In this document: one piece after another, positions 1 through 6,915 of the stretch
How the letters are laid out: every line of letters begins with the position of its first letter
Numbering within the stretch: the first letter of the stretch is position 1
Source: Avidehalobacter sp964569265
GTDB taxonomy: Bacteria > Bacillota > Dehalobacteriia > UBA4068 > UBA4997
Length of the DNA stretch: 8,618 nt
Assembly: GCA_964569265.1 (NCBI GenBank)
Contig: CAZMTO010000041.1
Coordinates: 1-8,618 of the forward strand
Direction of reading: 5' to 3'
Translations under genes and position numbers: made by a program
Notes under the pieces: model-generated
What the model was told of the DNA's origin: nothing
Database searches by the model: none
Seen by the model: only the letters and a program-made list of their open reading frames with translations

Positions 1-29
1 TATTTGTCCAACAAAATCGTATAAAAATC

Positions 30-58
30 TTTACATCACCAAAAAATTAGTATAAAAT
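30..58 (+). promoter_or_regulatory. Probable sigma-A promoter of yebC
   Basis: TTTACA (30-35) and TAAAAT (53-58) are separated by exactly 17 bp in an AT-rich stretch, 37 bases before the start codon at 95. This is close to the vegetative consensus. No other gene start is nearby, so it should drive yebC and perhaps read-through into polA. Inferred from sequence only. Confidence 0.6.
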
Positions 59-94
59 ATAGTAGATAATTTTTTAGATTTTTTGGAGGTAGCT

Positions 95-847
95 ATGTCA
101 GGGCATAATAAATGGTCAACTATCAAGCATAAAAAGGGTAAGGCTGATGCCGCACGTGCCAAAGTGTTTACCCAAATATCCAAGGAGATTTTTGTGGCGG
201 TTCGTCAGTCCGGGCCGGATCCCACGGCTAACTTCCGTCTGCGTTTGTGCATACAAAAAGCCAAGGCAGCCAATATGCCTATGGATAATGTAAACCGTGC
301 TATTCAAAAGGCCAGCGGTGCGCAGGATGGTGTTAACTACGAGGAAATTACCTACGAAGGCTACGGTGCCGGCGGCGTGGCTATTATGTGTGAAATGCTT
401 ACCGATAACCGCAACCGTGTAGCCAGCGATATCCGCTATATTTTTTCACGCAACAACGGCAATTTGGGAGAAACCGGCTGTGTTTCGTATATGTTTGAAC
501 GCAAAGGCCGTATGTCGGTTTTGGCCGAAGATGTTGACGCTGACGAACTGATGATGGCAGCTTTAGAGGCCGGTGCCGAAGATGTTATTGCCGATGATGA
601 TGTTATCGAAATTATTACCGCTACCGATGATCTGGAAGCTGTAAAAAATGCGGTAGAAGATGCCGGTTATGTTACCGATACGGCAGAAATTACGATGATT
701 CCGTCTAATACCATAGAAATTACCGACGAGGAAACCGCACAAAAGGTTCTTACCTTACTTTCTAAGCTGGAAGATTACGATGACATACAAAATGTTTACA
801 GCAATGCGGATATTCCGGACGAATTGGCCGAAAAGCTGGATATTTAG
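95..847 (+). CDS. yebC: YebC/PmpR/TACO1-family protein
   Basis: The 250-residue product has the full usual length of the YebC/TACO1 family. The N-terminus MSGHNKWSTIKHKKGKADAA is the family signature, followed by the typical three-domain protein with a very acidic C-terminal half. Family members were long annotated as DNA-binding transcriptional regulators. More recent work on YebC and mitochondrial TACO1 supports a ribosome-associated role in relieving stalling at difficult motifs; which applies here cannot be read from sequence. The start is ATG at 95, because the signature begins there and GGAGG (85-89) sits at good spacing. An in-frame TTG at 83 would add four residues but overlaps that ribosome binding site. 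In many bacteria yebC lies beside ruvCAB; here it precedes polA and is separated from it by a terminator. Confidence 0.95.
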   Translation: MSGHNKWSTIKHKKGKADAARAKVFTQISKEIFVAVRQSGPDPTANFRLRLCIQKAKAANMPMDNVNRAIQKASGAQDGVNYEEITYEGYGAGGVAIMCEMLTDNRNRVASDIRYIFSRNNGNLGETGCVSYMFERKGRMSVLAEDVDADELMMAALEAGAEDVIADDDVIEIITATDDLEAVKNAVEDAGYVTDTAEITMIPSNTIEITDEETAQKVLTLLSKLEDYDDIQNVYSNADIPDELAEKLDI

Positions 848-885
848 TTAAATAGTGCCGCAGATATGCGGGATGAAAATTTTGT

Positions 886-916
886 GGGGCGTATCTGAAC
901 TGCGCCCCCTTTTTTT
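886..916 (+). terminator. Intrinsic terminator after yebC
   Basis: GGGGCGTA (886-893) pairs with TGCGCCCC (901-908) as an 8-bp stem with one G:U pair and a 7-base loop, followed by C and seven T residues (910-916). It is a textbook Rho-independent terminator for yebC. It ends only 14 bases before the polA start codon, so any yebC read-through into polA must pass it. Confidence 0.88.
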
Positions 917-930
917 ATAGGAGCTTGATT

Positions 931-3525
931 ATGGGCAAATTTTTGATTGTTGACGGCAGCTCGCTGCTGCACCGGGCTTTTTTTGCTTTGCCGCTTACTA
1001 TGACCAACCCCAAAGGTGAGCATACCAACGCGGTTTATGGGTTTGCTACCATGTTTAACCGTATTTTAGATATTGAACAGCCGGATATGGCGGCGGTTTG
1101 CTTTGATAAAAGCCGTCACACTTTTCGCACCGATATTTATGCCGACTATAAAGGGCAGCGCGCTGCTACTCCCGGTGAATTATCGCCGCAGTTTGAGCTT
1201 TGCAAGCGTATGTTAGAGGCTATGGGCGTAATTTGGGAGGAAGTTGCCGGTTATGAGGCCGATGATATTATCGGGACATTGGCTAAAAAAGCCGGTGCCG
1301 CCGGCCATAATGTGCTTATTTTAACCGGGGATCGCGACAGTTACCAGTTGATAGACGACAATATACGGGTAATTATGACCAAAAAGGGCATATCGCAAAC
1401 CGAACTGTGGGACAAAGCAATGCTGCTGGAGCATTATGGGCTTACCCCGGCGCAGATGATAGATTTAAAGGCGCTGATGGGCGATGCTTCGGATAATATA
1501 CCCGGTGTGGCCGGTATTGGCGAAAAAACAGCGCTTAAATTGCTGGCCGAATATCACGACCTTGATAACGTGCTGGCAAATACCGAAAACATCACGGCTA
1601 AGGCGCTGAAGGCCAAGCTGCAAAACGGCAGAGAAAGTGCCCTGCTAAGTCGTACACTGGCTATTATTGACTGCAATATGCCCGGCTATGATGATTTAAG
1701 CCGCTATAATTATGCGGCGCTGCCGTTGGCAGCCAACCAGCCGTTGATAGATTTTTACCGTGCTATGAATTTCAGCAGCCTGCTTAAGCCGCTGGAAAAC
1801 GCTGCGGTACAAAGCCTGTTTGGCGGCACTGCGGCGGCTGATAACGTGGCAATGCCTGCTTATACCGAGGTTGCTGCGGCTGATTTGGCAGATAAGCTGG
1901 CTGTTGCCGATGAACTGCTGCTAAATGTTTTTGGCGATGCTGCGGCGCTGGCCGATAAGGCGGAACCGGAGCAGATTTATGTGGTGTCGCGGGTTGATTT
2001 GGCTGCCAATGCTGACTTTTTAGCCGGTAAGCGCCTGCTGGCCGATGATATAAAACCGCTGATAACGGAAATACTGCGTGCCGGCGGCAGCTTTGCGGCC
2101 GATTATCAGGATATTGCCCTGGCGGCTTATTTGTTAGACCCCACAGCCGGTGATCATACGGCACTTGCGCTGGCAACTGAATATCTGGATAAACCTAAAC
2201 CGGCGGAAAAAGCCCACACTGCGGCAGAATTAGCTGCGCTGGGGCTAAGCTTTCTGCCGCAGTTGGCGGCGGTTACCAACGCTAAGCTGGCCGAAGAAGG
2301 TTTGACCGAACTATACAGCAAGGTAGAACTGCCGCTTGCAATGGTGCTGGCCAAAATGGAGGCTGCCGGTATTTGTGTGGAGCTTGCTACTTTACAGGAG
2401 CTTAATGCCGAATTTTCGTCGATAGAAAGCGCCTGCGCGGCGCGTATTTATCAACTGGCGGGCAAAAGCTTTAATATAAATTCTCCTAAGCAGTTGGGCG
2501 AGGTATTGTTTGTGGATATGGGCATACCGCCGCTTAAAAAAACCAAAACCGGCTATGGTACCGGGGTAGAGGTGTTGGAGCAGTTGGCGCTGGACTATGA
2601 AATTGCCGGTAAAGTGCTGGAATATCGGGCGGCAGCCAAGCTGAGAAGTACCTACGCCGAGGGCTTGCAAAGCCTTATTGCAGCCGACGGGCGCATACAC
2701 ACCACTTTTAATCAAACTGTTACGGCAACCGGCAGGCTTTCCAGCACAGACCCTAATTTGCAAAATATACCGGTGCGTACCGAAATGGGCCGTAAATTAA
2801 GGGGGGCTTTTAATGCCGGCAATGGCTGTGTGCTGCTGGCCGCCGATTATTCGCAGATAGAGCTTAGGGTTTTGGCGGATATATCGGGTGACGAGGTTTT
2901 GCGCCAAAGCTTTTATAACAACGAGGATATACACGCGCGCACTGCCGCCGAGGTTTTGGGTATTGCCATTGATGAGGTTACGCCGGAGCAGCGCCGCAGT
3001 GCCAAGGCAGTAAATTTTGGCATTGTTTACGGCATAAGTGATTTTGGTTTGGCTAAAGACCTTGGTATAAGCCGTGCAGCCGCCAAAGAATATATTGATG
3101 CCTATTTGGGGCGGTATATGGGTGTATCGGCTTATATGCACAATATTGTAGAGCAGGGGCGTGCCAAGGGCTATGTAGAAACCCTGCTTGGGCGCAAGCG
3201 CCGATTGCCGGATCTTAACAGCCGCAATTTTAATATGCGCAGCCTGGCCGAACGTACTGCACTTAATACACCGATACAGGGCACTGCTGCCGACATCATT
3301 AAGCTGGCGATGTTAAAAATAGACGATGAGATAAATAAGCGCGGGCTTAAAAGTAAAATGTTGTTACAGGTTCACGATGAACTGATTTTTGATGTGCCCG
3401 CCGATGAACTGGCCACAATGCAGGTGCTGGTAAAAGATGTTATGGAAAACGCCTTTAAGCTGGCAGTGCCCCTGTTGGTAGATGTTAAAGCCGGCCCCAA
3501 CTGGTATGATATGCAAAAGATATAA
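931..3525 (+). CDS. polA: DNA polymerase I
   Basis: The 864-residue protein is a family-A DNA polymerase for Okazaki-fragment processing and repair synthesis. The N-terminal 5'-3' flap nuclease (about 1-290) shows D8, the E109-A-D111-D112 acidic cluster, GDRD (D134, D136) and a helix-hairpin-helix near 184-200. The middle region (about 300-450) sits where a 3'-5' proofreading exonuclease would be, but the usual catalytic Asp/Glu motifs are not recognisable, so proofreading is probably absent, as in Taq and Bacillus enzymes. The polymerase domain carries motif A DYSQIELR (D639), motif B with K692, F696 and Y700, and motif C H815-D816-E817. F696 is at the site where Phe favours deoxy over dideoxy nucleotides. 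Start ATG 931 is chosen over an in-frame TTG at 925 because AGGAG (919-923) is at 7-base spacing. mutM follows 42 bases later, suggesting co-transcription. Confidence 0.97.
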   Translation: MGKFLIVDGSSLLHRAFFALPLTMTNPKGEHTNAVYGFATMFNRILDIEQPDMAAVCFDKSRHTFRTDIYADYKGQRAATPGELSPQFELCKRMLEAMGVIWEEVAGYEADDIIGTLAKKAGAAGHNVLILTGDRDSYQLIDDNIRVIMTKKGISQTELWDKAMLLEHYGLTPAQMIDLKALMGDASDNIPGVAGIGEKTALKLLAEYHDLDNVLANTENITAKALKAKLQNGRESALLSRTLAIIDCNMPGYDDLSRYNYAALPLAANQPLIDFYRAMNFSSLLKPLENAAVQSLFGGTAAADNVAMPAYTEVAAADLADKLAVADELLLNVFGDAAALADKAEPEQIYVVSRVDLAANADFLAGKRLLADDIKPLITEILRAGGSFAADYQDIALAAYLLDPTAGDHTALALATEYLDKPKPAEKAHTAAELAALGLSFLPQLAAVTNAKLAEEGLTELYSKVELPLAMVLAKMEAAGICVELATLQELNAEFSSIESACAARIYQLAGKSFNINSPKQLGEVLFVDMGIPPLKKTKTGYGTGVEVLEQLALDYEIAGKVLEYRAAAKLRSTYAEGLQSLIAADGRIHTTFNQTVTATGRLSSTDPNLQNIPVRTEMGRKLRGAFNAGNGCVLLAADYSQIELRVLADISGDEVLRQSFYNNEDIHARTAAEVLGIAIDEVTPEQRRSAKAVNFGIVYGISDFGLAKDLGISRAAAKEYIDAYLGRYMGVSAYMHNIVEQGRAKGYVETLLGRKRRLPDLNSRNFNMRSLAERTALNTPIQGTAADIIKLAMLKIDDEINKRGLKSKMLLQVHDELIFDVPADELATMQVLVKDVMENAFKLAVPLLVDVKAGPNWYDMQKI

Positions 3526-3553
3526 CCCGCACAGCTTTAATGCTGCTGCCAAA

Positions 3554-3559
3554 AAGGAG
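3554..3559 (+). promoter_or_regulatory. mutM ribosome binding site
   Basis: AAGGAG lies 8 bases before ATG 3568 and decides the start in favour of that codon over upstream in-frame ATA/ATT codons. The choice is confirmed by the requirement for Pro directly after Met in this enzyme. Confidence 0.8.
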
Positions 3560-3567
3560 TGATAATT

Positions 3568-4392
3568 ATGCCGGAATTGCCGGAGGTGGAAACCGTGCGC
3601 CGCAGCCTGCTAAAGCTGCTGCCGAATAAATCTATAGCGCAGGTGCAACTGTTTAAACCGCAAATTGTGGCCGCCGGTGATGTTGCCGCGCTTTGTGGGC
3701 AGCAATTTGCCGCCTTTGACCGCCGCGGTAAGTATCTTATATTTACTATGAGCGACGGCGCAAGGCTGGTGGTGCATTTGCGGATGACCGGTAAGCTGCT
3801 GTATCACGCTGATGAGCAGCCCCTGCAAAAGCACGACCATTTGCGTATAGCCTTTGCCGACGGATCGGAGCTGATTTACAACGATACCCGTGCCTTTGGT
3901 CGCCTGTGGCTGACCGATGCTGCCGGGCTGGCGGATATCAGCGGCTTGGCAACCCTGGGGTTAGAGCCGTTGGACGATGATTTTAACGCGGCTTATTGGC
4001 ATAACCGTGTTAAAAGGCGTGCCAACACGCAGGTAAAAGCAGCCTTGTTGGATCAGCATATTGTAGCCGGGCTGGGCAATATTTATGCCGATGAAGTGCT
4101 GTTTAGGGCCGGTATAAACCCGGCACGCAAGGTGGGCAGCCTTACCCCGGCAGACGATGAACGTCTGGTGCTGGCTATGCGCGACATTTTAACCGAAGCG
4201 ATAGCCAACCGCGGCACCACCTTTAGGGATTATGTTGACGGCAATAACCAAAAGGGCGGCTACCAGAATTTGTTAAAGGTTTTTCAAAAAAACGGAGAAC
4301 CCTGCCCGGTTTGCGGCACCCCGATAGAGAGGGTGAGGGTGTGCGGGCGGGGGACGCATTATTGTCCCTCTTGCCAACCGGAAGTTCAATAG
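3568..4392 (+). CDS. mutM: Formamidopyrimidine-DNA glycosylase (Fpg/MutM)
   Basis: The 274-residue bifunctional glycosylase/AP lyase removes 8-oxoguanine and formamidopyrimidines from DNA. It begins MPELPEVETV: P2 becomes the N-terminal Schiff-base nucleophile after Met removal and E3 is the acid/base residue. K55 is the beta-hairpin lysine, M73, R108 and F110 correspond to the void-filling triad, and GLGNIYADE (N171) is in the helix-two-turn-helix. The C-terminal zinc finger has C246-x2-C249-x16-C266-x2-C269, with R261 in the DNA-contacting loop. All active-site features are intact, so it should be functional. Downstream of polA it forms a repair pair. Oddity: the last codons (EVQ and stop) are encoded by the left arm of a large palindromic repeat beginning at 4380, so the C-terminal tip and stop codon may derive from that repeat. 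Confidence 0.97.
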   Translation: MPELPEVETVRRSLLKLLPNKSIAQVQLFKPQIVAAGDVAALCGQQFAAFDRRGKYLIFTMSDGARLVVHLRMTGKLLYHADEQPLQKHDHLRIAFADGSELIYNDTRAFGRLWLTDAAGLADISGLATLGLEPLDDDFNAAYWHNRVKRRANTQVKAALLDQHIVAGLGNIYADEVLFRAGINPARKVGSLTPADDERLVLAMRDILTEAIANRGTTFRDYVDGNNQKGGYQNLLKVFQKNGEPCPVCGTPIERVRVCGRGTHYCPSCQPEVQ

Positions 4393-4499
4393 CACCCCAT
4401 CTGCGGTGTCATATAATTTCTCGCTTGTCGGCGTACATTAAGTACGCCTCTGTCGACTCGAAATTCTATTCCTTGCATCTGGGGCACTCTTGAACTTCC
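4380..4499. repeat. Palindrome unit 1, overlapping the mutM 3' end
   Basis: The outermost 10 bases are a perfect inverted repeat: GGAAGTTCAA (4380-4389) against TTGAACTTCC (4490-4499). Pairing continues imperfectly inward through CCCCA/TGGGG and AATTTC-type blocks to the core GGCGTAC (4430-4436), loop ATTAA and GTACGCC (4442-4448). The left end lies inside mutM and supplies its last codons. No clear target-site duplication flanks it. Confidence 0.8.
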
Positions 4500-4520
4500 T
4501 TGACTTTAGGTGGTTAACCG

Positions 4521-4627
4521 GCAATAGCGGCACATCTACTTTGTTGTCGGTTTCCTTACTTGTCGGCGTACTTTAGTACGCCTCTGGCGATTCGTCAACT
4601 GACTTCGCGTATCTGTACCACTCTTGC
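4521..4627. repeat. Palindrome unit 2
   Basis: The left arm starts GCAATAGCGGCACATCTAC and pairs imperfectly with the right end around TCTGTACCACTCTTGC. The core is GGCGTAC (4565-4571), loop TTTA, GTACGCC (4576-4582). The linker copies at 4496 and 4630 bracket this unit as a 134-bp direct repeat period, which makes it the most regular of the three. Confidence 0.8.
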
Positions 4628-4654
4628 AATTCCTTGACTTTTGGTGGTTAACCG

Positions 4655-4827
4655 GCAATAGCGGCACATCTTTAGGCTCGTTGTCTGCTTGGCTCAGCGG
4701 CGTACTATAAGTACGCCTAAATCGCTTGTGCCCGTATGGGTGCTCGCGCAGCCGTACTCACCTAAATCTAAGGCACTTTTGCCCTTCTGGTATACTAACA
4801 TACGTATTCTGTACCTCTCTTGCAGTT
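4655..4827. repeat. Palindrome unit 3, expanded right arm
   Basis: The left end GCAATAGCGGCACATC and core GGCGTAC (4699-4705), TATAA, GTACGCC (4711-4717) match units 1 and 2. The right arm is about 60 bases longer before the shared end CTCTTGCA. Within it CCTAAATC occurs at 4716 and again at 4761, each followed by related TTGTGCCC / TTTTGCCC text 10-20 bases on, suggesting an internal duplication of about 45 bp. The unit ends in the truncated third linker (4826-4842). Confidence 0.7.
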
Positions 4828-4942
4828 CCTTGACTTTAGGTGTTTCTTGCTAAAAAAGCCGCGCCGCAAGGCGTATATAGGGCGGTGGGTGGGAATAGTC
4901 AAACGTTAAAAATTTTGCACAAGCCATAGCTTGCCCCATGGC

Positions 4943-4964
4943 ATATACCAACAGTACGGTATAT
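4943..4964. promoter_or_regulatory. Inverted repeat before ytaF
   Basis: ATATACC (4943-4949) and GGTATAT (4958-4964) form a perfect 7-bp inverted repeat around an 8-base loop, ending 7 bases before the GGGG ribosome binding site of ytaF. A second short inverted repeat, GCCAT/ATGGC (4923-4942), abuts it. This could be an operator or a leader hairpin. No T-run follows, so it is not a terminator. Function is unproven. Confidence 0.35.
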
Positions 4965-4981
4965 TGCTGTGGGGTGATTTT

Positions 4982-5494
4982 ATGTTTAAGCTGGTGCTGT
5001 TTTTGCTGGTGCTAAATTTTGATGCCTTTATTACCGGGCTGGCCCTTGGTGTGGCCGGTATAAGTGTAAAACCAACGGCGGGAGCAATGGTGGCGGTTGT
5101 TTCGGCGGCTTTTTTTGCGGCGGCTTTATGGCTGGGCAACGGCCTGCTGTTGTTTTTGCCGGTAGATTTGCTGCACAAGCTGGGGCTGTTGCTGCTGGGT
5201 ATTTTAACCCTGCTTTGGATAGTTAAATTTTGCAGGCAAAAAAACGGCCATATGGCCGGTGTGTGGCGTGCGCCCCGTGCGCTTGATGCCAATGCCGACA
5301 AGTATTTATCTATGCCCGAGGCGGCATTGTTAGCGCTGGCTTTGGCTTTAGACAGCCTTGGCGGCGGGCTGGCATTTGGCTTGTTGGGGCAAAATGCCCT
5401 GTTGTGGGGCGGTGCGGCAGCTTTGCTGGGTTATGTTATGTTTATGGGTGCCAACCTGCTGGGCAAAGATTTGCGCTGCGTTGTAAAAAGCTGA
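4982..5494 (+). CDS. ytaF: YtaF/MntP-like membrane protein, short form
   Basis: This 170-residue hydrophobic protein has about five predicted membrane segments (roughly 3-25, 34-58, 64-84, 112-135, 138-160). Two internally related motifs, NFDAFITGLALG (D14) and ALDSLGGGLAFGL (D124), are the duplicated Asp-containing helices of the MntP/YtaF superfamily. The stretch DANADKYLSMPEAALL (102-117) just before the second motif is characteristic of YtaF, named from Bacillus sporulation studies. Metal efflux is known for MntP relatives; the substrate of YtaF is not established. The start is ATG 4982, with GGGGTGA at 4971-4977. Family members usually run to about 190-210 residues with a last helix, which is missing here; no continuation is visible in other frames. 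YtaF next to coaE and polA is a recurrent Firmicutes arrangement by recollection. Confidence 0.78.
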   Translation: MFKLVLFLLVLNFDAFITGLALGVAGISVKPTAGAMVAVVSAAFFAAALWLGNGLLLFLPVDLLHKLGLLLLGILTLLWIVKFCRQKNGHMAGVWRAPRALDANADKYLSMPEAALLALALALDSLGGGLAFGLLGQNALLWGGAAALLGYVMFMGANLLGKDLRCVVKS

Positions 5495-5542
5495 AAATGA
5501 GTGCGGCGGCAGGACAGTGGCCAAAAAAATCTTATAATATAA

Positions 5543-5571
5543 TTGTATTTATGTCGGCAATATGGTAAAAT
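5543..5571 (+). promoter_or_regulatory. Extended -10 promoter of coaE
   Basis: TTGTAT (5543-5548) and TAAAAT (5566-5571) are 17 bp apart, and TGG immediately precedes the -10 as an extended -10 element. It lies 57 bases before the coaE start in an AT-rich gap, so coaE and the downstream transglycosylase gene can be transcribed independently of the repeat-bearing region upstream. Confidence 0.65.
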
Positions 5572-5628
5572 AACAAGATAGCCTATGGTATTATGGGCTG
5601 TTTTAGTATGAGCAAAGGGGCGTTATAA

Positions 5629-6228
5629 ATGTCGGTTATTGGCTTAACAGGTAATATTGGCAGCGGCAAAACCACCGTAAGCCGTATTTTACAGGATGAT
5701 ATGGGGTGTTGTTGTCTTAATACTGACCATATTGGCCGCCTGGTTGTGCAGCCCGACGGTGAAGCCTACAGTGATTTGCGTGCGGCCTTTGGTAACGGTT
5801 ATTTTTTGGCTGACGGCACACTTGACCGCCCCAAAATGGCACAGCTTGTTTTTAATGATAAAGCAGCTTTAAGCAGGCTAAACGGTATAACTCACCCGGC
5901 AGTAAAGCGTTTTTTGCAGCGGGAAATTGCCGGTATTAAGCAAAAAGATCCGGCTAAAATAGTGGTGGTGGAGGCTGCCCTGCTGATAGAAGCCGATTAT
6001 CTTGACCTGTTGGACGAGCTTTGGCTGGTGTGGGCAGATGATGACGTGCGCCTAAAGCGGGTAATGCAGCGTGATAATGCCACCCGTGAACAGGCTATAA
6101 GCCGTATGAAAAACCAGATGCCGCAGGATGAAAAGCTAAAATATGCACAGCGTATTTTGCATAATAATAGTGATGAACAAAACCTAAGATGTGAGCTTGC
6201 GTCTGTTTGGCAGCAGTTTATGGGCTAA
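5629..6228 (+). CDS. coaE: Dephospho-CoA kinase
   Basis: The 199-residue cytosolic P-loop kinase catalyses the last step of coenzyme A synthesis, phosphorylating the ribose 3'-hydroxyl of dephospho-CoA with ATP. The Walker A motif is GNIGSGKTT (8-16, K14, T15). The conserved NTD-HIGR segment places D33 at the substrate-activating Asp. ITHPAV, VVVEAALLIE and the late lid/adenine segment DDVRLKRVMQRD followed by REQAISRMKNQ match the family. Length is normal (about 195-205). AAAGGGG (5614-5620) is at suitable spacing before ATG 5629. The transglycosylase gene starts 37 bases downstream, suggesting one operon. Confidence 0.95.
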   Translation: MSVIGLTGNIGSGKTTVSRILQDDMGCCCLNTDHIGRLVVQPDGEAYSDLRAAFGNGYFLADGTLDRPKMAQLVFNDKAALSRLNGITHPAVKRFLQREIAGIKQKDPAKIVVVEAALLIEADYLDLLDELWLVWADDDVRLKRVMQRDNATREQAISRMKNQMPQDEKLKYAQRILHNNSDEQNLRCELASVWQQFMG

Positions 6229-6244
6229 GCAGCAAAGCGCACGT

Positions 6245-6268
6245 TAGCTACAGGAGCTATATAGATTG
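6245..6268 (+). promoter_or_regulatory. Ribosome binding site and TTG start of the SLT gene
   Basis: AGGAGCT (6252-6258) precedes TTG (6266) by about 8-9 bases and decides this start over the in-frame ATG near 6338, which lacks a comparable site. TAGCT (6245-6249) can pair with AGCTA (6255-6259), placing part of the Shine-Dalgarno in a 5-bp hairpin. With the weak start codon this may hold translation low. Confidence 0.5.
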
Positions 6269-6865
6269 CACAACACAAAAAGTAGAAAATCAACTAACAA
6301 TAAAAAAAGGCGCCGAAAGCTTAACCGGCGGGGGCGTATGCTGTTGCTTGGCCTGCTGTTGGTGGTGTTTTTGGGCTTGATAGGACAAAAATATCTGCCG
6401 TATTGGCTGTATCCAACGCCTTATTATGACGAAATTGTGATGCAGGCCGAGGCTGCCGATTTAGACCCCAAATTGCTGCTGGCTATTGCCAAGGTAGAAA
6501 GTAACTTTAACCCGTCGGCGGTTTCGCCGGTGGGGGCGGTGGGTATAATGCAGTTAATGCCGGATACCGCCGAGTGGATGTCTAAAAAGCTGGGCGAATC
6601 ATATAACCCGGAGCTGTTGTATCAGCCGGAATATAATATTCATATTGGCAGCAAGTATTTGCGTTTTTTGCTGGATTACTGGGATCAGGATATTAACAAG
6701 GCCATAACATCGTATAACGCCGGGCAAACCAAAGTGGCAGAATGGCTGAACAATGGCGACTGGGACGGTTCTTTTGCCAATGCTGCCGCTATACCTTATG
6801 CCGAAACACGGGACTATTTGTTAAAGGTGTTAGATGTTTACAGGCAGTATAACAAATTATATTAG
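6266..6865 (+). CDS. Membrane-anchored SLT lytic transglycosylase
   Basis: The 199-residue product cleaves peptidoglycan glycan strands non-hydrolytically, forming 1,6-anhydro-muropeptides. Residues 1-24 form a strongly basic cytoplasmic tail (KKRRRKLNRRGR); 25-46 are one hydrophobic segment with no obvious cleavage site, so it should be an N-terminally anchored protein facing outward. The SLT domain (about 52-195) has the catalytic glutamate E78 in AIAKVESNFNP, GIMQLMP (93-99), NIHIGSKYLRFLL, SYNAG (149-153) and IPYAETRDYLLKV. This is the compact Slt70-C-terminal-like (family 1) fold seen in many Firmicutes. TTG is the best-supported start. It follows coaE closely. The exact orthologue name is not assigned. 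Confidence 0.92.
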   Translation: MHNTKSRKSTNNKKRRRKLNRRGRMLLLGLLLVVFLGLIGQKYLPYWLYPTPYYDEIVMQAEAADLDPKLLLAIAKVESNFNPSAVSPVGAVGIMQLMPDTAEWMSKKLGESYNPELLYQPEYNIHIGSKYLRFLLDYWDQDINKAITSYNAGQTKVAEWLNNGDWDGSFANAAAIPYAETRDYLLKVLDVYRQYNKLY

Positions 6866-6915
6866 TTAAAAAATATTTAAATATAAGCAAATTTTATGGA
6901 TTTGGGGGAATTATG

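Larger units (their letters stand above)
4380..4842. repeat. Three-unit array of large imperfect palindromes
   Basis: Three related units of about 135 bp fill most of the mutM-ytaF gap. Each has a near-invariant centre, GGCGTAC, a 4-5 base loop, then GTACGCC, at 4430-4448, 4565-4582 and 4699-4717 (135- and 134-base steps). Long degenerate arms pair outward to ends resembling GCAATAGCGGCACATC on the left and CTCTTGCA on the right. Units are joined by a conserved linker beginning TTCCTTGACTTT (4496, 4630, 4826) that includes GGTTAACC in the first two copies. No convincing protein is encoded. It resembles a REP/MITE-type or structured-RNA repeat family. I do not recognise the family by name, and its mobility and function are unknown. 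Confidence 0.85.

Noticed and set aside
83..94. TTG start for yebC four codons upstream
   Set aside because: It lies inside the Shine-Dalgarno region, and the family signature starts at the ATG at 95.
3526..3567. Terminator between polA and mutM
   Set aside because: Only a 4-bp CAGC/GCTG pairing is found and there is no T-run, so the two genes look co-transcribed.
4311..4493. Short plus-strand open frame of 60 codons across the mutM end and palindrome unit 1
   Set aside because: It overlaps mutM in another frame and is created by the repeat sequence; it has no ribosome binding site and no protein-like pattern.
4380..4842. CRISPR array
   Set aside because: The units are about 135 bp, palindromic throughout, lack short uniform repeats with unique spacers, and have no cas genes nearby.
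4860..4981. yybP-ykoY manganese riboswitch before the MntP-like gene
   Set aside because: MntP-type genes often have one, but the expected conserved internal-loop sequences are not seen; only simple inverted repeats are present.
4906..5301. 131-codon minus-strand open frame opposite ytaF
   Set aside because: It mirrors the codon bias of ytaF, has no ribosome binding site, and runs against a clear membrane-protein gene.
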